DNA of 64,000 nucleotides from JBMDXB01 sp048594975 (GTDB lineage: Bacteria; Acidobacteriota; Vicinamibacteria; Vicinamibacterales; 2-12-FULL-66-21). Where the stretch lies: positions 43,445 through 107,444 of the forward strand of contig JBMDXQ010000035.1 in NCBI GenBank assembly GCA_048594975.1. Reading direction: 5' to 3'. The first letter of the stretch is position 1. Every line of letters starts with the position of its first letter. This document shows, piece by piece, positions 47,254 to 56,887 of this stretch. A program made the position numbers and the translations under genes. Below the pieces are notes generated by a model that was not told the origin of the DNA, did not search any database, and was given only the letters and a program-made list of their open reading frames with translations.

Positions 47254-49719
47254 CTATTCGTACCTCAGAGCGGTCAGAGGATCGACGCGGGAGGCGCGCC
47301 GCGCGGGCAGCCACACCGCCAGCAGCGCGACCGCGGTCAGCAGCGCGGGTACGCCGGCGAACACGATCGGGTCGCGCGCGGTCACGCCGTAGAGAATCGT
47401 CGCGATGACTCGCGTCAGCGCGAAGGCGGCGGCAATCCCGATCGCGACGCCAATCAGCGCGAGGCGCATGCCCTGGAACACGACCATGTTCTTGACCTGC
47501 GCCGCCTGCGCTCCCAGCGCCAGCCGGATCCCGATCTCCTGCGTCCGCTGCTCCACCGAGTAGGCCATCAGGCCATAGATCCCGATCGCCGCGAGCAACA
47601 GCGCCGACAGGCCGAACACGGTCATCAGCCACATGTTGAATTGCTGGCGCGACACCGAGCGGGACACGACCTCGCTCATCGGTCTCACGTTGGACACGGG
47701 CAGGCCGGTAGCCTGGCGGAGCTGTTCCTGGATCGCCTGGCTCATCGCCTCCGGCGACCCGTGGGTGCGAATCACCCATGCCATCGGCGTCAGCCCGACG
47801 TTCAGCGCGTTGGCCTTGTCGGGCACCTGCGCCTGCGGGATGTACATCATCGGCTGCGGGTCGGTGTCGAGCCCCTGGCTGCGCGTGTCGGCGACGATGC
47901 CGATGACGTGGCGTTCGGGCTCGTCGGCAAACTCACGCATCACGCCCCGCCCGATCACGAGACGATCGCTCAGGGGATCGCCGTTCGGCCAGAACTGCCT
48001 GGCCATTGCCTCGTTGATGATCACGACCGGTGTCCCCCGCCGATCGTCGGTGTCCGAGAAGGTCCGGCCACGCCTGACCGGGATCTTGAACACCTCGAAG
48101 AACCGCGGGGACACCGTGGTCCACCCCCCGCCGCCGTGGTACGGTCCGTCCTGCAGCGGGCGGCCGACGACCGTGAACGGAAGCCCGTAACCGCCCTGCA
48201 GCGGCACGCAGCACGTGCCGCTTGCATCGACGACCCCTGGCAAGGCGCGCAGCCGTTCGACACCGCTGCGGATCAGCCGCTCGACCCCTTCCGACGCCGC
48301 GTACTGCGGTCCGGTCAGCGACATCCGCATCGTCAGCACGTTGGTCGCGTCGAACCCGGGATCGACGCGGCCGAGCGCGGCGGCTGTTCGGATCAGCAGC
48401 GCCGAGCCGATGAGCAGCACGAGCGCCAGCGCCACCTCCGCGACGACCAGGATCGACCGCGCCTTGTTCTGCCGAAACCCCGAGCCCGAGCGGCCGGCGC
48501 TCTCCTTCAGCGTGGACGTCAGGTCGGTCCTCGCGGCCTGGAGCGCGGGGATGAGGCCGAACAGGATGCCGGTGCCCACTGCGACGAGCAGCGTGAAGGA
48601 CAACACCCGCCAATCGAGCCCGACGAGCGCGCCTTCCTCTCCGACGCGCGGCAGGCCGGCGGTGTTCACCGCGAGCAGCGCGCGGATGCCGAACCAGCCG
48701 AGGACGAGCCCCAGGGCTCCGCCGGCCAGCGATAACAGCACGCTCTCGGTGAGCAATTGCCGGACGAGGCGGCCGCGCGATCCGCCGATCGCCGCGCGGA
48801 TCGCGATTTCCCGGCGCCGGCCGGTGGCGCGCGCGAGCAACAGGTTGGCGACGTTGGCACACGCGATGAGCAGGACGAAGCTCACGGCGCCGACGAGCAC
48901 GAGCAGCGACTGCCGAACGGTCCTCACCAGCACGTTGCGCACCGGTTCGACAGTGAAGGCGTTGTTGGGACCGATGGCGCGCGGGAACCGCGCGCGGAAG
49001 TCGTTGGCGGAGGCCGCCAGCTTCGCCTGCGCCTGCTCGAGCGACACGCCGGGCACGAGCCGGCCGGCCGCCTGGAAGTAGTGTCCCTGGTCGGTGGTGT
49101 TGGGATCGAACTGGTACGGCAGCCAGACCTGCGGCTGCGGGCCGAACTCGCGGAAGTCAAACTCGCCGAGCACCCCGACGATGGTGTGCGGCTCGCCGCT
49201 CAGAGAGATGGTCCTGCCGATCGCCTGCGGATCGCCGTTGAAACGCGACCTCCAGAGCGGCTGGCTGACGACCACGACCCGCGGCCCGTGCGGCGCGTCC
49301 TCCTCCGGTGAGAAGCCGCGGCCGAGCACGATCGGCGCACCGAAGAGCTTGAAGAAATCGCGGGTCACGCGGCCGGCGCGCAACTGTTCCGGGAACCCGC
49401 CACCCGTCAGGTTCACGATGCCGCCCGAGTTGAAGGCCGCGACGTCCTGCACCACCGCGCTCTGCTGGCGGTAGTGCATGAACTTGGCCGGCGACGCCGC
49501 CGGCCCCGAGCCCCGCGGCGAGGTATTCATGAATACGACGACGCGATCCGGATCGGGGAACGAGACCGGTTTGAGCAGCACGGCGTTCACGACCGAGAAG
49601 ATCGCGGTGTTCGCACCGATGCCGAGCGTGAGCGCCGCGATGGCCGCGGCGGTGAACACCGGGCTGCGGCGGAACATACGAAGCGAATGGCGGAGGTCCC
49701 TCACGAAGGTTTCGAACAT
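47254..49719 (-). CDS. FtsX-type orphan permease of the acidobacterial duplicated kind
   Basis: 821 residues. The N-terminus MFETFVRDLRHSLRMFRRSP with TAAAIAALTLGIGANTAIFS and VVNAVLLKPVSFPDPDRVV is the hallmark of the duplicated orphan permeases abundant in Acidobacteriota. Two FtsX modules follow: SFVLLIACANVANLLLARAT with RREIAIRAAIGGSRGRLVRQ, and LMTVFGLSALLLAAIGIYGL with RTQEIGIRLALGAQAAQVKN. A MacB-type periplasmic domain lies in each half. No ATPase gene is next to it, hence orphan. Substrate unknown; export or signalling across the inner membrane is likely. The ending VDPLTALRYE is standard. Confidence 0.92.
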   Translation of the reverse strand: MFETFVRDLRHSLRMFRRSPVFTAAAIAALTLGIGANTAIFSVVNAVLLKPVSFPDPDRVVVFMNTSPRGSGPAASPAKFMHYRQQSAVVQDVAAFNSGGIVNLTGGGFPEQLRAGRVTRDFFKLFGAPIVLGRGFSPEEDAPHGPRVVVVSQPLWRSRFNGDPQAIGRTISLSGEPHTIVGVLGEFDFREFGPQPQVWLPYQFDPNTTDQGHYFQAAGRLVPGVSLEQAQAKLAASANDFRARFPRAIGPNNAFTVEPVRNVLVRTVRQSLLVLVGAVSFVLLIACANVANLLLARATGRRREIAIRAAIGGSRGRLVRQLLTESVLLSLAGGALGLVLGWFGIRALLAVNTAGLPRVGEEGALVGLDWRVLSFTLLVAVGTGILFGLIPALQAARTDLTSTLKESAGRSGSGFRQNKARSILVVAEVALALVLLIGSALLIRTAAALGRVDPGFDATNVLTMRMSLTGPQYAASEGVERLIRSGVERLRALPGVVDASGTCCVPLQGGYGLPFTVVGRPLQDGPYHGGGGWTTVSPRFFEVFKIPVRRGRTFSDTDDRRGTPVVIINEAMARQFWPNGDPLSDRLVIGRGVMREFADEPERHVIGIVADTRSQGLDTDPQPMMYIPQAQVPDKANALNVGLTPMAWVIRTHGSPEAMSQAIQEQLRQATGLPVSNVRPMSEVVSRSVSRQQFNMWLMTVFGLSALLLAAIGIYGLMAYSVEQRTQEIGIRLALGAQAAQVKNMVVFQGMRLALIGVAIGIAAAFALTRVIATILYGVTARDPIVFAGVPALLTAVALLAVWLPARRASRVDPLTALRYE

Positions 49720-49830
49720 GGAGTTTTAGACGGGAACGGAGCCCCTTCGGCTCACTCCCGGCGGCAATCCCGGAAGCGGACACCGTCCCGCCGTGAAACG
49801 TGCCCCGGGACGGCGGCGTATCCTGCCCTC

Positions 49831-51105
49831 GTGCGCGCCCTGCTCGCCACCCTTCCCGTGTGCGCCCTCGCGTCGCTGCTGTCGCCGGGCGCCTTCGGGG
49901 CTCCGAGCCCGCAGACCCAGCCCCCGGCCACGCCGCGGCCCCAGCTGAAAGTCTTCCTCGACTGCGAGAGCTGTTATCTCGACTACCTCCAGGCCGAGGT
50001 GGTGTTCGTCGACTACGTGCGCGAGCGGCAGGAGGCGGACGTCCACGCGCTGATCACCGGCATCGAGACGGGCAGCGGCGGGCGCGAGTACACCCTGGCG
50101 TTCACCGGCCTCGGCGCGTGGCAGGGCGTCGACTACGCGCTGCGCACCGTCACGACCAGCTTCGATACCGAGGATATCGTCCGCCGGCAGCTGGCGAACG
50201 CGCTGCGCGTCGGCCTGCTGAACTACGTGACGCGCGGCGGTGTGCCGCCGCGTCTGCAGGTCGAGGTCGAGCTGGGGACGGAGCGCGGGCGGCCGGCCGT
50301 CGCCGGCGATCGCTGGGACAACTGGGTGTTCAGCCTGCGAGGCGAAGCCTCGGTCGAAGGCGAGGAATCGCAGCGTGAGCTCGAGTTCAGCGCCTCGGCC
50401 AGCGCCGACCGCATCACCCCCGACTGGAAGATCACCGTCGGTGCGTTCCTCGAGCAGCGGCGCGAGGAGTTCGACCTCGACGAGGAGGATCGGATCTCGG
50501 TCGATCGCCACGACCGCGAGCTGCAGGCGCTCGTCGTCAAGGCGGCGGGCGAGCACTGGTCGCTGGGCGCCAGCGCCGAGATGCGCTCGTCGACGTTCGA
50601 CAACTATGCCCTCAGCAGCGAGGGGCTGGCCGCCGTCGAGTTCAACGTGTTTCCCTACTCCGCGTACACGCGGCGACAGCTGCGCACGCACTACGCTCTC
50701 GGGGTGCGCCACGCACGCTACAACGAGCTGACGCTGTTCGGACGGCTCGAGGAGACGCTGCCCAGACACGAGCTCTCGACGACCTTCGACCAGCGGGAAC
50801 GCTGGGGATCGCTCGAGGCGCGCGTGGAGTTTTCGGAATACCTGCACGACACGACCAAGTACCGCCTGGAAGGCGACGGGGAGATCTCGTGGAGGCTGGC
50901 GCGGGGGTTCTCGCTGTCGGCGGAAGGACGCGCCTCGCGCATCCGCGACCAGATCTCGCTGCCACGGCGCGGCGCGACGGAGGAGGAGGTGCTGCTGCGG
51001 TTGCGCCAGCTTCGCAGCGGCTACGACTTCGACGTCCGCTTGAGCCTCACCTACACGTTCGGGTCGATCTACAGCGCGATCGTCAACCCGCGATTCGGGT
51101 CGTGA
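49831..51105 (+). CDS. predicted outer membrane beta-barrel protein
   Basis: 424 residues from GTG 49831; the frame is open further upstream inside the shadow of the permease gene. A signal peptide (1-25) ends SPGAFGAP. After a short linker, KVFLDCESCYLDYLQAEVVF begins a domain of about 120 residues with a CESC pair, resembling the start of several acidobacterial surface proteins. The C-terminal 250 residues alternate polar and apolar positions with many aromatic and charged turns (LEFSASASADRITPDWKITV, VRLSLTYTFGSIYSAIVNP), as in a beta-barrel. It is convergent with the respiratory operon. No function is assigned. Confidence 0.65.
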   Translation: MRALLATLPVCALASLLSPGAFGAPSPQTQPPATPRPQLKVFLDCESCYLDYLQAEVVFVDYVRERQEADVHALITGIETGSGGREYTLAFTGLGAWQGVDYALRTVTTSFDTEDIVRRQLANALRVGLLNYVTRGGVPPRLQVEVELGTERGRPAVAGDRWDNWVFSLRGEASVEGEESQRELEFSASASADRITPDWKITVGAFLEQRREEFDLDEEDRISVDRHDRELQALVVKAAGEHWSLGASAEMRSSTFDNYALSSEGLAAVEFNVFPYSAYTRRQLRTHYALGVRHARYNELTLFGRLEETLPRHELSTTFDQRERWGSLEARVEFSEYLHDTTKYRLEGDGEISWRLARGFSLSAEGRASRIRDQISLPRRGATEEEVLLRLRQLRSGYDFDVRLSLTYTFGSIYSAIVNPRFGS

Positions 51106-51300
51106 CGGTTCCGGACGCGGTCCCGCAACCGCCCTCTGCCTCGCGCACCGGATCGAGCCGGGTGCAGCGCTGTCAGCGGAATGATGCAGACGAAGGGCGG
51201 ACCCTCGACGTGCCGCGACGCCCTGGACACTCCGGCGGCACCTGTGTCCACTCGCAGCGAACAATCGAGTGTCCCGGGTGCCTTGCGGCGGTACGCAACT

Positions 51301-51339
51301 CGGTGGCCGTCCCCGGAGCGGGCCGGGGGACGGCCACCG
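51301..51339. terminator. strong 14-bp hairpin between convergent units
   Basis: CGGTGGCCGTCCCC (51301-51314) and GGGGACGGCCACCG (51326-51339) pair perfectly around an 11-base loop. The hairpin lies 62 bases past the end of the minus-strand respiratory operon and 195 bases past the plus-strand barrel gene. No T-run follows, so termination may need Rho, or the hairpin may protect the message end. Confidence 0.5.
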
Positions 51340-51400
51340 CGCGTGGTGGGTCGAGGCACTCAAAGGGGAAAGTGCCCCTCAGCACCCACGCCTCTGAGCG

Positions 51401-52123
51401 TCAGGCAGCCTGCGCCGGCGACACCGTCGCCTGCAGGAACTCGGCGGCGAGCCGCTCGAACTGCTCGTCGCTGAGCAGCGCACGGTGCGGAACCGTCGGC
51501 ACGCCGCCGTCGGCGGCAGCGAGGCCGTGCGCGTGCTCGAGGGCGAGGGCGAGTCTCGCGGCTTCCCCGTCGAACCACCGGCGTGCGGCCGCCGCCCGCA
51601 GCAGCTCGCGGAACGCGGCATCCGCCGGGAGCAGTTCGAGCAGCCACCCCCCGCCATAAGGTCGCGTCGTCGCCGCGGCCGGGTCGGTGCGCAGCCGCCC
51701 GTTCACGGTGGTGACCACGCCGTCCACCGGCGCCGGGACCGACACGAGGTGCCCGCCGGCGGTGAACGTCGCGATCGGCGCTCCCTTGGCAACCTTCACG
51801 CCCGCAACGGGGAGCGCAACCTGATCGACGCGCGACAGCAGCCGCGCGCCCAGCGCGTCCACCCCGAGGCGCACGACCCCGCCGCGCTCGCTCAACCACA
51901 GGTGCGCCGTCGAATAGAACGGCGAGGAACGCCACTCCAGGCCGTGCAGCTCCCGGATCCCGCGGAGACGGGCAAGCAGGCGGCGGCCGCCTTCGAAGGC
52001 GTAGACGATCGGCACCAGGACGGCGATGGCGAGCAGCACGACCGCGAGGGCGAACCCCACGCGCGCGAGCACCGCAATCACCCCCAGCACCAGCCACTCC
52101 ACAGCCGAATAGATGGTCTCCAT
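51401..52123 (-). CDS. membrane-anchored glycine-cleavage-H-like protein, no lipoyl lysine
   Basis: 240 residues. The N-terminal 43 residues form one or two membrane helices (VEWLVLGVIAVLARV and FALAVVLLAIAVLVPIVYAF). The next 115 residues resemble the GcvH hammerhead fold: STAHLWLSERGGVVRLGVD, then VALPVAGVKVAKGAPIATF and VSVPAPVDGVVTTVNGRL. Where GcvH has the lipoyl lysine and this protein's operon neighbour has Lys121, here there is His125 (TAGGHLVSV), so it is probably not lipoylated. The C-terminal 80 residues are helical. It is the last gene of the operon, seven bases after the other GcvH-like gene. Likely a structural subunit of the membrane complex. Confidence 0.68.
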   Translation of the reverse strand: METIYSAVEWLVLGVIAVLARVGFALAVVLLAIAVLVPIVYAFEGGRRLLARLRGIRELHGLEWRSSPFYSTAHLWLSERGGVVRLGVDALGARLLSRVDQVALPVAGVKVAKGAPIATFTAGGHLVSVPAPVDGVVTTVNGRLRTDPAAATTRPYGGGWLLELLPADAAFRELLRAAAARRWFDGEAARLALALEHAHGLAAADGGVPTVPHRALLSDEQFERLAAEFLQATVSPAQAA

Positions 52124-52130
52124 GGTGCAC

Positions 52131-52823
52131 CTAGCTCAGAAGAAACCGTTTGGCAATCTCGTCCCAGTGCTCCGCGTCGATGCCGCGGGCGACACCCGCC
52201 ACCGGCGTGCCGCCGTCGTGCATGATCGTGCCGAGCTCCGGCGTCAGCAGCTTCGACACCTCGTCCCACGATGACGAGACCCACTGCCGCGCGCGGTCGC
52301 CGGCGGCGAGCTGCTTGCTGTCGATCGGCAGCCGCGCTGCGTGCACCTTCAGCAGCCATCCCTCGCCGTAAGGGTCGGCGTTGATCGCCTGGGGCGCGCG
52401 CATGGCGCCGACGTTGACCGCGACCACGCGGCCGGAGATCGGCGAGAGCACCTCGACCAGCTTCGAGTCGGCGCGCAGCCCCAGCGCCGGCGCGCCCTGC
52501 ACCAGCCGGGTGCCGGGCTCGGGGAGCGTCACGGCCTCGAGCGGACCCACCAGCTGCTGCGCGAAGTCGTCGACGCCGACCGCGACCAGGTCCGGGCCCT
52601 CGACGCGCGCCCACGCGTGGCCGGGATGCAGCATCACGTTGTCGGGCACGCGGAACATCTCGGCGACCTTCGGCAGCCGCCACCGCACCTGGTCGATCGC
52701 GCGCGCCGGCGCGAGCTTCGTGCCGCTCATCGTGTACTGCCAGAAGGCGGCGAAGAGCAGCAGGAAGCCGATGCCAAGCAGGTACTCGACCGCCTTGGCT
52801 GCATACGGGTCATGGCCGAACAT
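52131..52823 (-). CDS. membrane-anchored glycine-cleavage-H-like protein
   Basis: 230 residues; ATG 52823 has GGAGG six bases upstream. One membrane helix (about 12-32, YLLGIGFLLLFAAFWQYTM). The soluble part matches the GcvH pattern: MLHPGHAWARVEGPDLVAVG, DFAQQLVGPLEAVTLPEPG, SPISGRVVAVNVGAM and NADPYGEGWLLKVHA. Lys121 (RADSKLVEV) is close to where GcvH carries its lipoyl lysine but one residue nearer the following proline, so lipoylation is uncertain. The glycine cleavage enzymes are not nearby. Its place behind the HybB/NrfD gene points to a membrane complex, not one-carbon metabolism. Confidence 0.75.
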   Translation of the reverse strand: MFGHDPYAAKAVEYLLGIGFLLLFAAFWQYTMSGTKLAPARAIDQVRWRLPKVAEMFRVPDNVMLHPGHAWARVEGPDLVAVGVDDFAQQLVGPLEAVTLPEPGTRLVQGAPALGLRADSKLVEVLSPISGRVVAVNVGAMRAPQAINADPYGEGWLLKVHAARLPIDSKQLAAGDRARQWVSSSWDEVSKLLTPELGTIMHDGGTPVAGVARGIDAEHWDEIAKRFLLS

Positions 52824-52869
52824 GTATCCCTCCCCTTCCGCCCCGAGGCGGAAGCCACGAAGTCATCTC

Positions 52870-54084
52870 CTAGTGCGCCGGAACGAACCGCGGGTCCTCG
52901 TGCAGGATCGGCATGCGGTTGACGATCCAGCGGAACATCAGCACGCCCATCGTGATGATGGTCAGGGTGGTGATCATCTCCATGACGCTCGGCACGTAGT
53001 GCGGCGTCGCCTGCCAGTTCATCGCGATGACCGACACGTTCAGCCGGTTCACCACGACGCCGAGCACCGTCCAGGCGGCGACGACGCGCAGCAGGCCGAC
53101 TTTCCGCGTCCGCGCGCCGTGTGCGAAGAGCAGCGACGGCGCCAGGATGAACCCGACGATCTCGAACAGGTACCAGGCGCCGTACCCGGTCACCAGATAC
53201 CCGAACGCCCCCGAATCGAGCAGGCCCTGCAGCCGCACGAAGAAGTACGCGAACAGCAGGATCGCCGCCGCCCGGCTCAGGTCGATCGTCAGCTGCGACA
53301 GGTCGACGTGCTGCCCCGGCTTGATCTGGCTGCCGAAGATCCGGTGCGACAGCGAGCTCTCGACGATGACCATGCTGAGGCCGCCGATCACCGCCGAGAT
53401 GAAGAAGAACAGCGGGATGTACCCCGAGTACCAGAGCGGGTGCAGCTTCCCCTTCGCCATCAGGAACAGCGCGCCGAGCGACGACTGGTGCAGCGTCGAC
53501 AGGACCACGCCGAGCACGGTCAGCGCGATGGTCAGCTTGAGCATGACCTCGCGGGCGCGCCGCCAGTTGAGCCACTCGAAGAGCGACGGCGTGAACTCGA
53601 GGAACAGCACCGTCGTGTAGAGGAACACGCACCAGGCCACTTCGAACATCACCGAGCGGGTGCCCCACGAGAAGAAGATCGGCGTCGTGATCCGCCACGG
53701 GCTGCCCAGGTCGCACAGCAGGCCGATGACCGCGAACAGGTAGCCGAGGAACCCGGTCAGGATCGCCGGCCGGACGACCGGGTGGTACTTCTCGATGCCG
53801 AGCAGGTAGACCGCCGAGGCAATCGTGAACCCGCCGGCGGCGAGCGCGATCCCGCTCAGCATGTCGATGCCGATCCAGATCCCCCACGGCGAGGTCTGGG
53901 TCAGGTTCGTCGGCGGGCCGAGGCCGCCGACGAAGCGGTAGACGATGATCGGGATGCCGATCGCGAGGATGACCGCGAACACGGCGTCCCACGGCGTGAG
54001 CAGGCTTCGCAGATACTCCCGCGGCGTGAGGCCGAGCAGGATCTTCTCCCTGAACCATCCGGTGCGGGCGGCAGCGTTACTCAC
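52870..54084 (-). CDS. NrfD/HybB-type quinone-interacting membrane subunit
   Basis: 404 residues. GTG 54084 is chosen because GAGGAG lies seven bases upstream; an in-frame ATG at 54102 lacks a site. About ten membrane helices are visible, including WDAVFAVILAIGIPIIVYRF, WGIWIGIDMLSGIALAAGGF and FVRLQGLLDSGAFGYLVTGY. The sequence is of the HybB (hydrogenase-2 membrane subunit)/NrfD/PsrC class, which exchanges electrons with menaquinone or ubiquinone and passes them to an iron-sulfur subunit. It overlaps the iron-sulfur gene by eight bases. No hydrogenase large or small subunit is present in the window. Confidence 0.9.
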   Translation of the reverse strand: MSNAAARTGWFREKILLGLTPREYLRSLLTPWDAVFAVILAIGIPIIVYRFVGGLGPPTNLTQTSPWGIWIGIDMLSGIALAAGGFTIASAVYLLGIEKYHPVVRPAILTGFLGYLFAVIGLLCDLGSPWRITTPIFFSWGTRSVMFEVAWCVFLYTTVLFLEFTPSLFEWLNWRRAREVMLKLTIALTVLGVVLSTLHQSSLGALFLMAKGKLHPLWYSGYIPLFFFISAVIGGLSMVIVESSLSHRIFGSQIKPGQHVDLSQLTIDLSRAAAILLFAYFFVRLQGLLDSGAFGYLVTGYGAWYLFEIVGFILAPSLLFAHGARTRKVGLLRVVAAWTVLGVVVNRLNVSVIAMNWQATPHYVPSVMEMITTLTIITMGVLMFRWIVNRMPILHEDPRFVPAH

Positions 54085-54967
54085 GAGTCGTCTCCTCGCC
54101 ATCGCGCCGCTCGCTGACCTCGCGGCGCCGGTTGATCGCATACAGGCCCATCAGGATCGGGGGCCACAACGTCATCACCATCGGCACGGCGCCAAGCGCC
54201 GTGCCGGCCAGCTCGGGATACGCCCGCGGATCGAGGCCGGTCTTGAGCCCGAGCTTGTCGAGCGGGATGTCCGAGATGTAGAGCCAGCTCGTGCCCCCGA
54301 CCTCGTGCTCGCCGTAGACGTGGTGCACGTACTTGTCCGGGTTCTGGTAGATGCGCGTCCGCGCCTCTTCGAGCAGCGCCGCCCGCTCGCCGAACTTCAG
54401 CGCGCCGGTCGGGCAGTTCTCGGCGCAGGCCGGCATGCCACCGTCTTTCTGGCGCTCGGCGCAGAACGTGCACTTCTTCACGTACGGCGTCGGCGAGTCG
54501 TACTCGAACTTCGGCACCTCGAACTGGCACGACAACATGCAGTAGCGGCAGCCCAGGCAGCGGCTGCCGTCGTAGACGACGGGGCCGGATTCCAGCTTCT
54601 CGAGCGCCCGCCCGGGGCACACCGACACGCACGCGGGATCGACGCAGTGCATGCACTGCGTCTTCGCGTAGCGTTCCGGCTCGGTCCCGGCCGCGCGGTT
54701 GACCACCGTGTAGGTGTGCTCGTCGGTCCGCCGCCGCGTCTCGAAGACCGCCGGGTCGCCGAACAGCACCGGCTCGCCCAGCTTGTTCGCTTCGGCGCAC
54801 GCGCCTTCGCAGGTGCGGCAGCCGACGCAGAGCGTCGTGTCGACCAGCACGCCGCGCGCGTGCGGCGCGGCGGCGATCGACGCGGCCTCGGCGGGCACCG
54901 CCGCCCCGGCCAGCGTGGTCGCGCCGACCGCGCCGACCTTGAAGAACGTTCGTCGAGAGATGTCCAT
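54077..54967 (-). CDS. Tat-exported four-cluster iron-sulfur protein, HybA type
   Basis: 296 residues; ATG 54967 follows GGAGG. The twin-arginine signal is MDISRRTFFKVGAVGATTLA. Four ferredoxin-type cysteine sets follow: CVGCRTCEGAC, CMHCVDPACVSVCP, CLGCRYCMLSC and CTFCAERQKDGGMPACAENC, enough for four 4Fe-4S clusters. A C-terminal membrane helix (VMTLWPPILMGLYAI) is as in HybA. It would sit on the periplasmic side and carry electrons between the HybB/NrfD-type subunit and a partner. The partner is not encoded beside it, so a soluble cytochrome or a distant enzyme may be involved. Confidence 0.92.
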   Translation of the reverse strand: MDISRRTFFKVGAVGATTLAGAAVPAEAASIAAAPHARGVLVDTTLCVGCRTCEGACAEANKLGEPVLFGDPAVFETRRRTDEHTYTVVNRAAGTEPERYAKTQCMHCVDPACVSVCPGRALEKLESGPVVYDGSRCLGCRYCMLSCQFEVPKFEYDSPTPYVKKCTFCAERQKDGGMPACAENCPTGALKFGERAALLEEARTRIYQNPDKYVHHVYGEHEVGGTSWLYISDIPLDKLGLKTGLDPRAYPELAGTALGAVPMVMTLWPPILMGLYAINRRREVSERRDGEETTRE

Positions 54968-54987
54968 CGGAACCTCCAGGCCGGCCG

Positions 54988-55074
54988 TCAGCGGCGGATC
55001 GGCGGACCGGCCGCGAGCAGCATGGCGCCCATGGCGAGGAAGCCGAGAATCGACAGCGGGATGGTGAGGATCAT
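54988..55074 (-). CDS. 28-residue single-pass membrane peptide
   Basis: ATG 55074 overlaps the stop of the cysteine-rich gene (ATGA) and the frame ends at 54988, 20 bases before the iron-sulfur gene. The product MILTIPLSILGFLAMGAMLL is continued by eight residues ending PPIRR: one membrane helix with a basic end. Such tiny subunits are common in respiratory complexes. Its tight packing in the operon is the main support; it would be missed by length filters. Confidence 0.6.
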   Translation of the reverse strand: MILTIPLSILGFLAMGAMLLAAGPPIRR

Positions 55075-55298
55075 CGCTGCACCCCTTTGCGCGGCGCGGC
55101 CGGCGCCTGCGGGGCGGCCGCCGCATCCGCGCTCTCCTGCGCCCCCAGGCGCGCGAGCACTTCTTTGAAGATGGGACAGCCCTCGAACCCGCACAGGCAC
55201 GGGTCGGCGGTCGCGATGCGATCCAGTGGCAGCATCTTCTTCATCGGGTACGCGTCGCAGAAGAGCATCACGACTTCTTTCAGATGAGGGCATGCCAT
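55071..55298 (-). CDS. small cysteine-rich protein, first gene of the respiratory operon
   Basis: 75 residues from ATG 55298; the open frame extends to 55346, but that part lies across the sigma-54 promoter. The sequence MACPHLKEVVMLFCDAYPMK and DPCLCGFEGCPIFKEVLARL place five cysteines (3, 14, 34, 36, 41) in the first half, suggesting a metal or cluster site. The C-terminal third is Ala/Pro-rich. There is no signal peptide, so it is probably cytoplasmic. It could be an assembly factor or a cytoplasmic electron carrier for the membrane complex. The family was not recognised with certainty. Confidence 0.65.
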   Translation of the reverse strand: MACPHLKEVVMLFCDAYPMKKMLPLDRIATADPCLCGFEGCPIFKEVLARLGAQESADAAAAPQAPAAPRKGVQR

Positions 55299-55322
55299 GT
55301 GTTGTTGTCCGCGTAAACACGT

Positions 55323-55338
55323 GGCAACGTGCCTGCCA
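55323..55338 (-). promoter_or_regulatory. sigma-54 (-24/-12) promoter of the respiratory operon
   Basis: The minus strand reads TGGCAGGCACGTTGCC: GG at 55337-55336, ten bases, GC at 55325-55324. TGGCA and TTGC match the consensus almost fully. Start near 55312, about 14 bases before ATG 55298. This is the best sigma-54 match in the window and faces away from an NtrC-type activator gene. Confidence 0.65.
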
Positions 55339-55444
55339 GCCGGCATGGTCCCGCGCGATTGGCTGTGAGTGGTTGCGCGGATTGCACTTGCGAGAACGGC
55401 CGCCCCTGCGCCGAGCGGGCGCGGCGGCGCGGGGTGAGGAAGCG

Positions 55445-55484
55445 TTCAACACCCCGCGCGCTGCCCGCGCCACGGGGTGTTGAA
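55445..55484. promoter_or_regulatory. 12-bp inverted repeat, candidate NtrC-type enhancer
   Basis: TTCAACACCCCG (55445-55456) and CGGGGTGTTGAA (55473-55484) are perfect complements separated by 16 bases. The centre is about 150 bases upstream of the inferred sigma-54 start site and 55 bases past the activator gene. It fits an upstream activator site; a terminator of the activator gene is the alternative, but no T-run follows. Confidence 0.55.
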
Positions 55485-55519
55485 ATCAGGCCGTCCTCGT
55501 TGAGGATTTCGTCGGTGTG

Positions 55520-56887
<1,368 letters not shown>

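Noticed and set aside
52131..52823. True glycine cleavage H protein
   Set aside because: It has a membrane anchor, the lysine is shifted by one residue, and no gcvT/gcvP is nearby; the context is respiratory.
52870..54967. Uptake hydrogenase operon
   Set aside because: HybA- and HybB-type genes are present but no hydrogenase large or small subunit or maturation gene is in the window.
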